Program-made: the position numbers and the translations under genes | The notes under the pieces: generated by a model | Told to the model about the DNA's origin: nothing | Seen by the model: the letters and a program-made list of their open reading frames with translations, nothing else | Databases searched by the model: none | Source of the DNA: Salmonella enterica subsp. enterica serovar Typhimurium str. LT2 | GTDB lineage: Bacteria; Pseudomonadota; Gammaproteobacteria; Enterobacterales; Enterobacteriaceae | Reading direction: 5' to 3' | Length of the DNA stretch: 64,000 nt | NCBI RefSeq assembly: GCF_000006945.2 | Contig: NC_003197.2 | Coordinates: 3,286,001 to 3,350,000 of the forward strand | Shown: positions 24,498 to 32,586 of the stretch, in pieces | Position numbering within the stretch: the stretch's first letter is position 1 | Layout of the letters: each line of letters starts with the position of its first letter

Positions 24498-25672
24498 GCT
24501 TTGCTCGCCTCATGACGATTATGATCGTTTTGTTTTAAAGGAGGAAGTATCGGCAGTAGACGAATGAGTACGATGTATGCACAAATCTCAATGGCCACAA
24601 AACCAATAGAAATCAACAATTCTTCCCAGGTTGGGAAGTAGTGGTAGCCGCCACCCGGGTTGAATGCCACCAGCGAATAGGTCAGACGCCACGTCGCGCA
24701 GCCCAACAGCGCGCTCAGCGCCGACAGGTACAGCATACGAGAGTCATTACGCAGTTTCGCCACACGCAGCACCACTAACGGGAAGACCATCAGGACGACT
24801 TCAATCCAGAACATAGCGGAGTAAAAATCGCCGGCAAACGCATAGGACAGCTTGTCGCGATAAATCAGTTCGCCAAAGCGCAGGACGACGAAAATCGCCA
24901 GCAGCACGCTGATGGTATTCGTCAGCTTAACAAACAAATTTTTCTCATCCGGACCGTTTCCTTTCAGGCCTGCCTGAACCAGCGAACCCTCAAATATGAC
25001 AATGGAGAAGCCCATGATAAACGCGGTCAGAACCGAGAACAGCGGCAGCATTTCATAGCTTTGCCATAGCGGATGCACTTTATAGCCCGCCGAGATCATC
25101 AATGACCCCATTGAGGACTGGTGCATCGTCGGCAGCAGCGCGCCCAGCGCGATAATAAAGAACATCACCTTATTCAGACGCTTGAGCGACACTTTCCAGC
25201 CCAGACGTTCAAACAGGGCAGGCGCAAACTCCAGCGCCATCACGCCGATGTAGATGGTCATACAGACCGCCGTCTCAAACAGTACCGAGTTCACGTTGAA
25301 GTGACCTGGAATGTAGAAGTACGGCAGGTTCCAGTAACGACCGACGTCGATAGTGATCGACAGGCCGCCCAGCGAGTAACCAAACAAGCTTGCCAGCAAC
25401 GCCGGGCGCACCAACGGATGGTATTGCCCACGGTTAAAGACATACACCGCCCATGCCAACGCCCAACCGCCGCAGGCAAAGCCGGTGCCGATCAACAGGT
25501 CAAAGGCAATCCAGACGCCCCACGGGAAACCGCCGTTCAGGTCGGAAACGGAGCCCAACCCGAAGACCAGACGCTTCACGATAAGGAGCATACACAGGAC
25601 GATTAACGGTCCAAAAATAATGACCGGTTTACTGATGATTTTTCCGCCCAGCGGTTTTGGATCATGACTCAT
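24494..25672 (-). CDS. hybB: Hydrogenase-2 integral membrane subunit (NrfD-like)
   Basis: Membrane subunit of 392 residues with about ten hydrophobic helices that links the HybOAC electron path to menaquinone and conserves proton-motive force. It belongs to the NrfD/PsrC group. I start it at MSHDPKPLGGK (25672), preceded by GGAGGAGACG, rather than five codons earlier, since this gives the E. coli length. The gene begins inside the end of hybA (11-base overlap) and ends in a four-base overlap with hybC. Confidence 0.97.
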   Translation of the reverse strand: MSHDPKPLGGKIISKPVIIFGPLIVLCMLLIVKRLVFGLGSVSDLNGGFPWGVWIAFDLLIGTGFACGGWALAWAVYVFNRGQYHPLVRPALLASLFGYSLGGLSITIDVGRYWNLPYFYIPGHFNVNSVLFETAVCMTIYIGVMALEFAPALFERLGWKVSLKRLNKVMFFIIALGALLPTMHQSSMGSLMISAGYKVHPLWQSYEMLPLFSVLTAFIMGFSIVIFEGSLVQAGLKGNGPDEKNLFVKLTNTISVLLAIFVVLRFGELIYRDKLSYAFAGDFYSAMFWIEVVLMVFPLVVLRVAKLRNDSRMLYLSALSALLGCATWRLTYSLVAFNPGGGYHYFPTWEELLISIGFVAIEICAYIVLIRLLPILPPLKQNDHNRHEASKA

Positions 25673-26648
25673 GATCGTCTCCTCCATCGTGATGGTCGTT
25701 TTTGCTATTACGACGAACCAGCACGGTTAAGCCCGCCAGCGCAGCCAGGGGTAGTATCATGCCTTTATAAAGCGTGTGTTGAACATGCTCGGAGCGCGCT
25801 CCGGTTGAAAGGTCATCCAGCTTCGGCAGATCCAGATCTTCATAAGGAACGCCTGTCAGCACCAGCACCTGAGTACCACCGCCCTCTTTTTCACCGTAGA
25901 GGTGTGGGTAGTATTTAGGCACCGTATGCAGATAGGTGTCGTCCGTTTTCAACGTCTGGCGCGGATAGTGATATTCACTGCCTGGTTTGAGGGCCAGACG
26001 TTTTTTCGCTTCCGCCATCAGCTCTTCACGAGTACCGAAAATGACGGCCCCTGCCGGACAAACTTCCACACACCCAGGCAAACCGCCTTTATCCAGACGC
26101 TCAACGCCTTTCTGGTTACACAACTCACACTTGTGAAGCGCGCCAAACGGGTTGTTGTAGTCGTACTTAGGTACGTTGTACGGGCAGGCAACCATACAGT
26201 AACGGCAGCCGGTGCAGACATCTTTGTCATAGTGGACGATGCCGGTTTTCGGATCTTTTTTCAGCGCCGACACCGGGCAAACGGAAACGCAGTTAGGATC
26301 GACGCAGTGCATACACTGTTTCTTGATGTAGGCATAGCCGTTCTCTTCCTGATCTTTGTTCACGCCCGTACCGCTACGCCATACCTGAATAATGTTATTG
26401 GTATACGGCGACAGCTTGTCGTTGTTCGACCAGGTCTGCTCCCCTTCCGGGTTACGCGCCGGGAAGTTGATATCCTGACACTTTGTGACGCAGGCCTGAC
26501 AGCCCACGCACAGAGTGGAGTCATACAGCATACCCAGCGAACCTGGAATCGGCGGACGGTTTTCTGCAGCCGCATGGCTGACAGACGGCGCGGCGCCCAA
26601 CAGCAATGCTCCACCGGAGGCTGCTTTAATAAAGTCACGTCTGTTCAC
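25662..26648 (-). CDS. hybA: Hydrogenase-2 iron-sulfur subunit
   Basis: Periplasmic 16Fe ferredoxin-type protein of 328 residues that passes electrons between HybO and HybB. A Tat signal opens it (MNRRDFIKAASGGALLLG). Four cysteine clusters follow: CVGCQACVTKC, CMHCVDPNCVSVC, CTGCRYCMVAC, and CELCNQKG with CVEVC. A single membrane helix near the C-terminus (ILPLAALAGLTVLV) anchors it. It begins two bases after hybO ends. Confidence 0.97.
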   Translation of the reverse strand: MNRRDFIKAASGGALLLGAAPSVSHAAAENRPPIPGSLGMLYDSTLCVGCQACVTKCQDINFPARNPEGEQTWSNNDKLSPYTNNIIQVWRSGTGVNKDQEENGYAYIKKQCMHCVDPNCVSVCPVSALKKDPKTGIVHYDKDVCTGCRYCMVACPYNVPKYDYNNPFGALHKCELCNQKGVERLDKGGLPGCVEVCPAGAVIFGTREELMAEAKKRLALKPGSEYHYPRQTLKTDDTYLHTVPKYYPHLYGEKEGGGTQVLVLTGVPYEDLDLPKLDDLSTGARSEHVQHTLYKGMILPLAALAGLTVLVRRNSKNDHHDGGDDHES

Positions 26649-26650
26649 GG

Positions 26651-27769
26651 TTATTCTCCCCGTGAGTCAGCGTTATCTTTCTTTTGCTGACGCCCCAGTT
26701 CACGTACCGCCATCACGCTGACGCCGGCAACCAGACCGACTACGCCGCCAAGCAGACCGACAGCGCCCGCAGAGATATTGCCGCCTTCTTTCATATTGAC
26801 GTCAGGTTTCTCTGAACGCGGAGTTTGGTTTTCGACATGAGCAAGCTGGTGAATGCCCTTATGGAAGCCGATACCTTCTTCGTTACAGCCATAGCAAGGA
26901 TGACCGATCGCCACTGGCCAGACGCCGCCAACGTCACAGAACTGTAACGTAGAACAGTTGCCCCAGGTTTCCGGCCCTTTACAGCCAAGATGGTAGAGAC
27001 ACCAGCCCTGACGGTGGCCTTCGTCGCCAAATTCTTTGGCAAAACGGCCTGCGTCGAAGTGTGGACGACGTTCGCAATGCTCATGAATCAGACGGCCATA
27101 GGCAAAGGTTGGACGATTTTTCGCATCCAGCTTCGGCGGCGTGCCGTAAGTGATGATATGCGCGACGGTCGCCAGGAAGTTATGCGGGTTTGGCGGACAA
27201 CCTGGAATATTGATAACCGTTTTGCCCGGTAAGACTTCCTGCAGACTGACAGCGCCGGTTGGGTTTACGCCAGCCGCAGCAACGCCGCCCCATGCCGAGC
27301 AGGAACCGATAGCGATAATCGCGGCTGCGCCATCAGCGGCTTTGCGGATGTGATCCACGATCGGCTCGCCGGCAACCATGCAGTAGATACCGTTATCTTT
27401 TAGTGGGATAGAACCATCCACCACCAGAACATATTGCCCTTTATACTTCTCCAGAGCGTTATGTTTGTTTTCTTCGACCTGGTGACCGAATGCGGCGGAA
27501 AGCACCTCGTGGTATTCCAGAGAGATGGTCTCCAGAACGAGGTTTTCAACGGTTGGGTGTGTAGCACGAAGCAGTGATTCGGTACAACCGGTACACTCCT
27601 GAGCGCCAATCCAGATAACGGGCGGACGCTGTGGATTGGATACCGATTCTGCCATTTCTGCGGCGGCTTTGCTACTGAGCCCCATAGTAGCGGCCAGTGC
27701 TGCACAAAGCTTCATGAAATCACGACGGTTAATGCCGTGAGAAGTGATGAGAGTATTATCTCCAGTCAT
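26651..27769 (-). CDS. hybO: Hydrogenase-2 small subunit
   Basis: Iron-sulfur small subunit of 372 residues and first gene of hybOABCDEFG. The twin-arginine signal is INRRDFMKLCAALAAT. After it comes the proximal cluster motif IGAQECTGCTESLL, then GSCSAWGG, NIPGCPPNP and the distal clusters around GPETWGNC and CYGCNEEGIG. A C-terminal membrane helix (GLLGGVVGLVAGVSVMAV) tethers it. The 189 bases upstream hold no recognised consensus box apart from AT-rich DNA; yghW precedes on the same strand and may be co-transcribed. Confidence 0.98.
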   Translation of the reverse strand: MTGDNTLITSHGINRRDFMKLCAALAATMGLSSKAAAEMAESVSNPQRPPVIWIGAQECTGCTESLLRATHPTVENLVLETISLEYHEVLSAAFGHQVEENKHNALEKYKGQYVLVVDGSIPLKDNGIYCMVAGEPIVDHIRKAADGAAAIIAIGSCSAWGGVAAAGVNPTGAVSLQEVLPGKTVINIPGCPPNPHNFLATVAHIITYGTPPKLDAKNRPTFAYGRLIHEHCERRPHFDAGRFAKEFGDEGHRQGWCLYHLGCKGPETWGNCSTLQFCDVGGVWPVAIGHPCYGCNEEGIGFHKGIHQLAHVENQTPRSEKPDVNMKEGGNISAGAVGLLGGVVGLVAGVSVMAVRELGRQQKKDNADSRGE

Positions 27770-27958
27770 TTTATAGTTATTCCGTTACGAAGACCTGGCT
27801 TTTATTTTGCACTGTTCGCGAAGAAGTTATTGCGATCGGTACGCCATTTACCACACTTTTTTTATGGTTATGTGCGCCATAATACTTCGACGGAACAGTA
27901 AAACGAAGGGAAGAGGCGATAGTGTAATTAATTAAAGCAAGATAATACCCCTGTTGGA

Positions 27959-28246
27959 TCAACCTTCGAGTCGATAACCGGCCATAAAGAAGCGAACCGC
28001 CATCCCGGAATGATTCTCTTTAAAGAAATCCATCACCATTTCTTTATCCAGACCATAGCGACGCGTCAGAATTCCAGCCTCCCACGCGCTAAGTTGACGA
28101 TCGCCGGTCTTTTCGAACATACGGTGTGTAAAACCCAATACAAAGCCACGTTTATACTCAGAACAGAAATTCACCGCATGATGCGCGCTATATGCATATG
28201 GCGCGTGCAACCCGGCCATTAACCCTTTCCCAAAATGATTATTCAT
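27959..28246 (-). CDS. yghW: Conserved small protein of unknown function (DUF2623)
   Basis: A 95-residue protein orthologous to E. coli YghW, including SAWEAGILTRRYGLDKEMVMDFF in the middle. No catalytic motif or membrane helix can be seen. The ribosome site is ideal (TAAGGAGGT). A nearly perfect 32-base ModE-like palindrome sits directly upstream of it, so molybdate or ModE may govern it. It precedes hybO by 189 bases on the same strand, suggesting a link to anaerobic respiration, which is inference. Confidence 0.9.
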   Translation of the reverse strand: MNNHFGKGLMAGLHAPYAYSAHHAVNFCSEYKRGFVLGFTHRMFEKTGDRQLSAWEAGILTRRYGLDKEMVMDFFKENHSGMAVRFFMAGYRLEG

Positions 28247-28256
28247 CTGACCTCCT

Positions 28257-28288
28257 TAGTCGCTATATAATAAATTATATAGCGACTA
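28257..28288 (-). promoter_or_regulatory. ModE-like palindrome upstream of yghW
   Basis: Two 16-base halves (28257-28272 and 28273-28288) are reverse complements at 15 of 16 positions. The core CGCTATATA...TATATAGCG fits the ModE operator pattern even better than the box at 21149. It ends 11 bases before the yghW start codon, overlapping where a promoter or leader must lie. Confidence 0.7.
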
Positions 28289-28330
28289 ATTAAATGAAGG
28301 CCAGCGCATTACGCGCTTTTTTGCTTCACA

Positions 28331-29974
28331 TCAGAAGGAAACCCATTCATCAGTAGACTGTGCGGGAGCCGACGCCATTCTCTGAACGCCAGGCGCCGCT
28401 TTCGCCGTTACGCGTTGTTGCGGCTCACTAGCGGAAAGCCGGAACTGCTGTACGGAGCGTTGCAAATCCTCCGTCTGCCGTTCCAGCGCCGCCGCCGCCG
28501 CGGAAACCTGCTCAACCAGCGCGGCGTTTTGTTGCGTAACGCTATCCATTTGCGTGATCGCCACGCCAACCTGAGAAATACCTTTACTCTGTTCTTCGGA
28601 GGCGGACGCGATCTGTTTCATAATCGTCGTCACTTCCGTGACGCCGCGCAGGATGGCGTCCATCGTCGCGCCGGTCTCCTGGACCAACTGCGCGCCCTGC
28701 GCTACGCGACGTACCGATTCGCCAATTAAGGCTTCAATTTCTTTCGCCGCCCCCGCGCTGCGGCTGGCCAGGTTACGTACCTCACCGGCGACCACCGCGA
28801 AGCCGCGTCCCTGCTCGCCCGCTCTGGCCGCTTCTACCGCTGCGTTCAAGGCCAGAATATTGGTCTGGAAAGCAATACTATTAATCACGGTAGTAATTTC
28901 GGCGATCTGCTGCGAACTGGCGGAAATACCGTTCATTGTTTCTACCACATCGGAAACCAGTTCACCGCCTTTTCCTGCCGTTAGCGAGGCGGCATCCGCA
29001 AGCTGACTCGCCTGGCGAGCGTGTTCGGCGTTCATTTTCACCGTTGCGGTAAGCTGTTCCATGCTGGCGGCAGTTTCTTCCAGCGCGGCGGCCTGTTCTT
29101 CCGTTCGGGAAGAGAGATCGTTATTACCGGTAGAAATTTCCGTCGCGCCGCGCCAGATATTGTCGCTTCCGGCGCGGATCGTACTCACGGCTTCGCGTAA
29201 ACTGTCCTGCATCGCGCGTAGTAGCGGCACCAACCGGCCTACGCAGTTACGCCCCAACGCTTCAATCGGCTGGCTAAGATCGCCTTGCGCGATGCGCTGA
29301 AACTGCTGACGGATGCGCTCCAGCGGTTTCACCATCATTGCAACCAGATAGCGATCGGTAAAAATCAGGATAGCAATGCCCAGAATCACCGCCGTGATAA
29401 GCAGGATGCGGATGGTATAGGTTTTACCATCGACCATCACACGTGTGTTATCCAGCATGGCGCCAGCTTCATGACTAAACCGTTCCGCGCTGGCGCCGAA
29501 CGCGCGACTGAGTGCGGGCGTGACCGTACTGGCATGTTCGCTCCAGGCGGTCAGCGATCCTTGCTGCGCCAGTTGCATTTGAGGAACGACGCCTTTCTCC
29601 AGCAAGGCCTGCCAGTTGGACAAGACCTCCCTTGAGATATCAGGGTTCATCGGCCCTGGCGATAGCGCTTTCATCTCCTCCAGCTTCTGACGCATATTCT
29701 CGAGCGACTGCCGGGCGGGCGCAAAATCGGGCGTGCCGCCGCCGATTTTTACATCCATCGCGCGGCTAAGGCGGGTAACAAAGCGGAAATATTGATCGTT
29801 ACCCTGGCTTAGCACCGTCATTTGCCGCACAAGATGCCGGTCAATATCATTTCCTTCCGAAACTTCGGATAAAGCATGGACGCTGTATAACCCCACCCCC
29901 GACCAGAGTAGACAAAAAAGTCCCAGTATCGTCAGCATGACCATACGAATAGTAAAGTTTTGCAGCAAACGCAT
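28331..29974 (-). CDS. mcpB: Transmembrane methyl-accepting chemotaxis protein
   Basis: Tsr-like receptor of 547 residues. Membrane helix 1 is near residues 10-30, a periplasmic four-helix sensor runs to about 185, and helix 2 (ILLITAVILGIAILIF) is followed by a HAMP domain. The signalling tip EITTVINSIAFQTNILALNA with AAVEAARAGEQGRGFAVVAGEVR is intact. The last five residues EWVSF fit the xWxxF CheR-tether pattern but differ from the NWETF of Tsr and Tar. Matches Salmonella McpB (STM3152), reported to mediate repulsion from L-cystine together with McpC. A sigma-28 promoter lies upstream. Confidence 0.92.
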   Translation of the reverse strand: MRLLQNFTIRMVMLTILGLFCLLWSGVGLYSVHALSEVSEGNDIDRHLVRQMTVLSQGNDQYFRFVTRLSRAMDVKIGGGTPDFAPARQSLENMRQKLEEMKALSPGPMNPDISREVLSNWQALLEKGVVPQMQLAQQGSLTAWSEHASTVTPALSRAFGASAERFSHEAGAMLDNTRVMVDGKTYTIRILLITAVILGIAILIFTDRYLVAMMVKPLERIRQQFQRIAQGDLSQPIEALGRNCVGRLVPLLRAMQDSLREAVSTIRAGSDNIWRGATEISTGNNDLSSRTEEQAAALEETAASMEQLTATVKMNAEHARQASQLADAASLTAGKGGELVSDVVETMNGISASSQQIAEITTVINSIAFQTNILALNAAVEAARAGEQGRGFAVVAGEVRNLASRSAGAAKEIEALIGESVRRVAQGAQLVQETGATMDAILRGVTEVTTIMKQIASASEEQSKGISQVGVAITQMDSVTQQNAALVEQVSAAAAALERQTEDLQRSVQQFRLSASEPQQRVTAKAAPGVQRMASAPAQSTDEWVSF

Positions 29975-30280
29975 ATGAATTTCCTTGCTGAATATAAGAG
30001 ATTAGTCATCAGACGATGACGCACTCTCGTTATCGGCAAGGCGCGGAGAATATATAATGCATTCTCCATTTTTTTACAGTTACCGCCGTTTACGTACCCG
30101 CAGATGTTATATATCTGTGAACGCAGAGAAAATCTTTCAGTGTTATTACTGAGTAAATGAATAGATGTAGTAAAAATATTGCGTAAGGCTGCAGGGAGAC
30201 GGTTATCCACCGTTAAAGAAGCGCTGTTTTACAGCCGGGCTCAGCATCCTTTGCCCGACTGCCCCGCCGTTGACGGCGGC
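29975..30280. other. Intergenic region between mcpB and yqhA
   Basis: About 306 bases without a gene. It carries the sigma-28 promoter at 30030-30056 and, near 30231-30262, short GC-rich dyads (GCCGGGC and GCCCG) that may end the yqhA transcript. Nothing else was recognised. Confidence 0.6.
30030..30056 (-). promoter_or_regulatory. Sigma-28 (FliA) promoter of mcpB
   Basis: On the minus strand TATATATT, exactly 11 bases, then GCCGATAA, a perfect -10 element with a five-of-eight -35. It lies 56 bases upstream of the start. This places mcpB in the late flagellar regulon. Confidence 0.75.
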
Positions 30281-30775
30281 TCAATGGTTATGCCGCGTCA
30301 ATCTGTCCAGATAGCCCATCACAAACGCCGACAGGACAAAGGTCAGATGGATGATGACATACCACATTAATTTGTTATCCGGGACGTTTTTCGCGTCCAT
30401 AAACACGCGTAACAGGTGAATGGAAGAGATAGCGACTATCGATGCCGCCACCTTATTTTTTAGCGACGTCGCATCCATTTTCCCCAGCCAGTTCAGCTTC
30501 TCCTTGCCCGCAGAGATATCCAGCTGAGAGACAAAATTCTCATACCCGGAGAACATGACCATTACCAGCAATCCGCCAACCAGCGTCATATCAACCAGCG
30601 ATAACAGCACCAGGATCAGATCGGCCTCCGCCAGGGCAAAAACGTTCGGCAGAACGTGTAGAATTTCCTGGAAAAATTTTAGCGCTAAAGCGATCAGCGC
30701 CAAAGAGAGGCCAAAATACACCGGCGCGAGCAGCCAGCGAGACGCATACATTACATTTTCAAGAAAGCGTTCCAT
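30281..30775 (-). CDS. yqhA: Inner-membrane protein, UPF0114 family
   Basis: A 164-residue membrane protein orthologous to E. coli YqhA, with four predicted helices: [40 protein letters not shown], an amphipathic stretch containing [20 protein letters not shown], and [19 protein letters not shown]. The function is unknown. Next to it lies a MITE-like repeat that does not disturb the reading frame. Confidence 0.95.
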
Positions 30776-30848
30776 AGGGACCTGTCAGGTAACTAAAACC
30801 AGCAACAGTATATCTCAACCATGCAACATCAGATCAACATGCCAGTTA

Positions 30849-31056
30849 AGAGCCTATCCCACCAGGCGTTATTGGCGCAGCCAGTTTGGACACGGACAGC
30901 GCGCAAAAACCGGAGCGTACACGTAGTACGTGAGGTTTGACTCGCTACGCTCGCCCTTCGGGCCGCCGCTAGCGGCGTTCAAAACGCTAACGCGTTTTGG
31001 CGAGCACTGCCCAGGTCCAAAATGGCAAGTAAAATAGCCCTAATGGGATAGGCTCT
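30849..31056. mobile_element. 208-bp MITE-like element with 13-bp terminal inverted repeats
   Basis: AGAGCCTATCCCA at 30849-30861 is the exact reverse complement of TGGGATAGGCTCT at 31044-31056. The interior has several nested palindromes (ACGTAGTACGT, CCGCTAGCGG, AAAACGCTAACGCGTTTT) and codes for nothing. Enterobacterial genomes carry related non-autonomous repeats with these ends. The right end overlaps the stop codon of the neighbouring minus-strand gene: two of the three bases of its TAG lie in the terminal repeat. No clear target duplication was seen. Confidence 0.75.
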
Positions 31057-31558
31057 AAATCTCATCCGGGTTAACCTGCGGGCGCTGATATTCCGGCCAT
31101 ACCAGCGCGACCAATGCCGGGTAGGCTTCAAGACTGAACTCGCGAAAACACTGGCGTAAATTAAGGACGTCCAAATCCGAATACGGCACCTTTTCTCCGT
31201 TCAGACAACGCTTCTTTATATTGTCGTAATACTTATAAACGGCAGAGTTAAGGTCGCTGCAACGACGCTGTGCGTCAAATAATCCAGGCGTTTCATTCAA
31301 CTCAGTCATTGTCATTCGTTTTATCGTTGCATGAAGGAAATCGATATATTCATGGTTAACGCGCCAGTACCATACCGGCGTTATCGAATTCATTAATACT
31401 GAGAAATGATCTTCGCCCTCTTCCTTTGTCATGGGTTCAGTTTGATTTAAATTTACGATTTTTCCACCAGGACGTTTTTTATTAACCTCCCACATCAGGA
31501 AGAGTATCGCGCCGGTCAGTAATAGCAATATAATAACAGAATAAAAAATACTGTTCAT
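31055..31558 (-). CDS. Unknown membrane-anchored protein
   Basis: 167 residues from the ATG at 31558, chosen over one four codons upstream because GGAG stands eight bases before it. An N-terminal helix (FYSVIILLLLTGAILFLMW) anchors the protein, followed by a lysine-rich turn and a mainly helical soluble domain with VWYWRVNHEYIDFLHATIK and a C-terminal FSLEAYPALVALVWPEYQRP. I recognise no family. It is divergent from two further unknown genes and absent from the E. coli yqhA-yghA interval as I remember it. The stop codon TAG is formed at the border of the MITE-like repeat, so the original C-terminus may have been changed. Lies in the position of STM3154. Confidence 0.75.
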   Translation of the reverse strand: MNSIFYSVIILLLLTGAILFLMWEVNKKRPGGKIVNLNQTEPMTKEEGEDHFSVLMNSITPVWYWRVNHEYIDFLHATIKRMTMTELNETPGLFDAQRRCSDLNSAVYKYYDNIKKRCLNGEKVPYSDLDVLNLRQCFREFSLEAYPALVALVWPEYQRPQVNPDEI

Positions 31559-31661
31559 AGCAGGCTCCATTTTTTTTGATTTTAAAATTACGCCATGTTA
31601 TTGTCAACGAAACCTACACTATTAAAAATAGTATACCACTGATCGTAAAGGATATTTAGTC

Positions 31662-32072
31662 ATGCTTCCTGAGCATCTGGTTTCCTCTCATTTTCGCCTG
31701 TCATCGCCGCCCCCTGAAGCCACAGAAAACAGTAAAAATTTGCCTAAGGGAAAGACAAAACTCAGCGATTACGAGCCCGATATTTTAATTAGCGCTAACG
31801 CTGCCGGGCAACACAGAAACGTATTATTTGAAGAACGCGACCGTCATATTAAAGAACGTCTGTATTGTGTGGCTAAAATTGAAACGTTTGCCCGCCTGAT
31901 AAACGCACTACAGGCAGAAGGCGATATTGATGCCCAAACGCTAAGTAAAATACTGGCGGATAAAACCGCAATGATAAATGAAAAAGGCAATGCCATTTGG
32001 CTTAATTTAATCACTCGCGAAACCGATATGCCGCTATTTTATTCACTGGAAGATAAAGATGAAAGAAGTTGA
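31662..32072 (+). CDS. Unknown cytoplasmic protein, first of a tandem pair
   Basis: 136 residues beginning MLPEHLVSSHFRLSSPPPEA; AAAGGAT precedes the ATG. The N-terminal third is proline- and lysine-rich and probably disordered, the rest helical (ERLYCVAKIETFARLINALQ). The last part, INAL...KIL...W.NLITRET, resembles INAI...KIM...W.HLLARET in the next gene, suggesting an old tandem duplication. It overlaps that gene by 14 bases. No family was recognised. Codon use and AT-richness differ from the neighbouring yghA, hinting at transfer. Lies in the position of STM3155. Confidence 0.7.
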   Translation: MLPEHLVSSHFRLSSPPPEATENSKNLPKGKTKLSDYEPDILISANAAGQHRNVLFEERDRHIKERLYCVAKIETFARLINALQAEGDIDAQTLSKILADKTAMINEKGNAIWLNLITRETDMPLFYSLEDKDERS

Positions 32073-32463
32073 AGACAATAACGTTTATTTGGCTTTAGAC
32101 AACCATAAAAGTGATGAATTTATCTTAAAGCAAAATCTTGCAGCACTAATCGCCAGCAAAAATGCCACCCTGGAAAAGGTAACGCAGGAGGTGGTATCCA
32201 TACCGGCGGCGTTAGTACGCCTGAAGTGGCAAAACCGACGGGAGATGTATGCGTTACAGGTCAAAGAGGAGATTTATGGCGCGACCATCAATGCCATTAT
32301 CGAGCAGCATCCTGAATTACGAGACAAAATTATGTCTCGTCTTGAAAGTGACTGGCAGCATCTGCTGGCTCGCGAGACGGCAACCTTACGTCTGACGCGT
32401 AAGCTTTCCGATGGCGACTACCGGACGCGCAACGTCACCACCGTCGCACGGCAAGAAAAATAA
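32059..32463 (+). CDS. Unknown cytoplasmic protein, second of a tandem pair
   Basis: 134 residues, starting inside the end of the previous gene with GGAAG as ribosome site, so the two are translationally linked. Predicted helical throughout, with many charged residues and no signal or membrane segment. It shares a pattern with its upstream neighbour (see that entry). An N-terminal MKEVEDNNVYLALDNHKSDEF and a basic C-terminus (RLTRKLSDGDYRTRN) can be noted, but no function follows from them. Lies in the position of STM3156. Confidence 0.7.
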   Translation: MKEVEDNNVYLALDNHKSDEFILKQNLAALIASKNATLEKVTQEVVSIPAALVRLKWQNRREMYALQVKEEIYGATINAIIEQHPELRDKIMSRLESDWQHLLARETATLRLTRKLSDGDYRTRNVTTVARQEK

Positions 32464-32586
32464 CCTTCATGGCTAGTTAACTCTGTTGTGAATACGGGCG
32501 AAGCATAAGGATCGTTCTGATTCTCCCTCTTACGGTAGTAAAAGTGTCTACGCTTAAAGGGTGTTCAACCTGAAGGGAGAAGCTCA

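Noticed and set aside
29932..30210. 92-codon frame upstream of mcpB
   Set aside because: It spans the sigma-28 promoter and the start of mcpB, and its composition is not protein-like.
30849..31056. Interpretation of the 208-bp repeat as a small RNA gene or CRISPR unit
   Set aside because: Palindromes are nested and not regularly spaced, and the perfect terminal inverted repeats fit a non-autonomous transposable repeat better.
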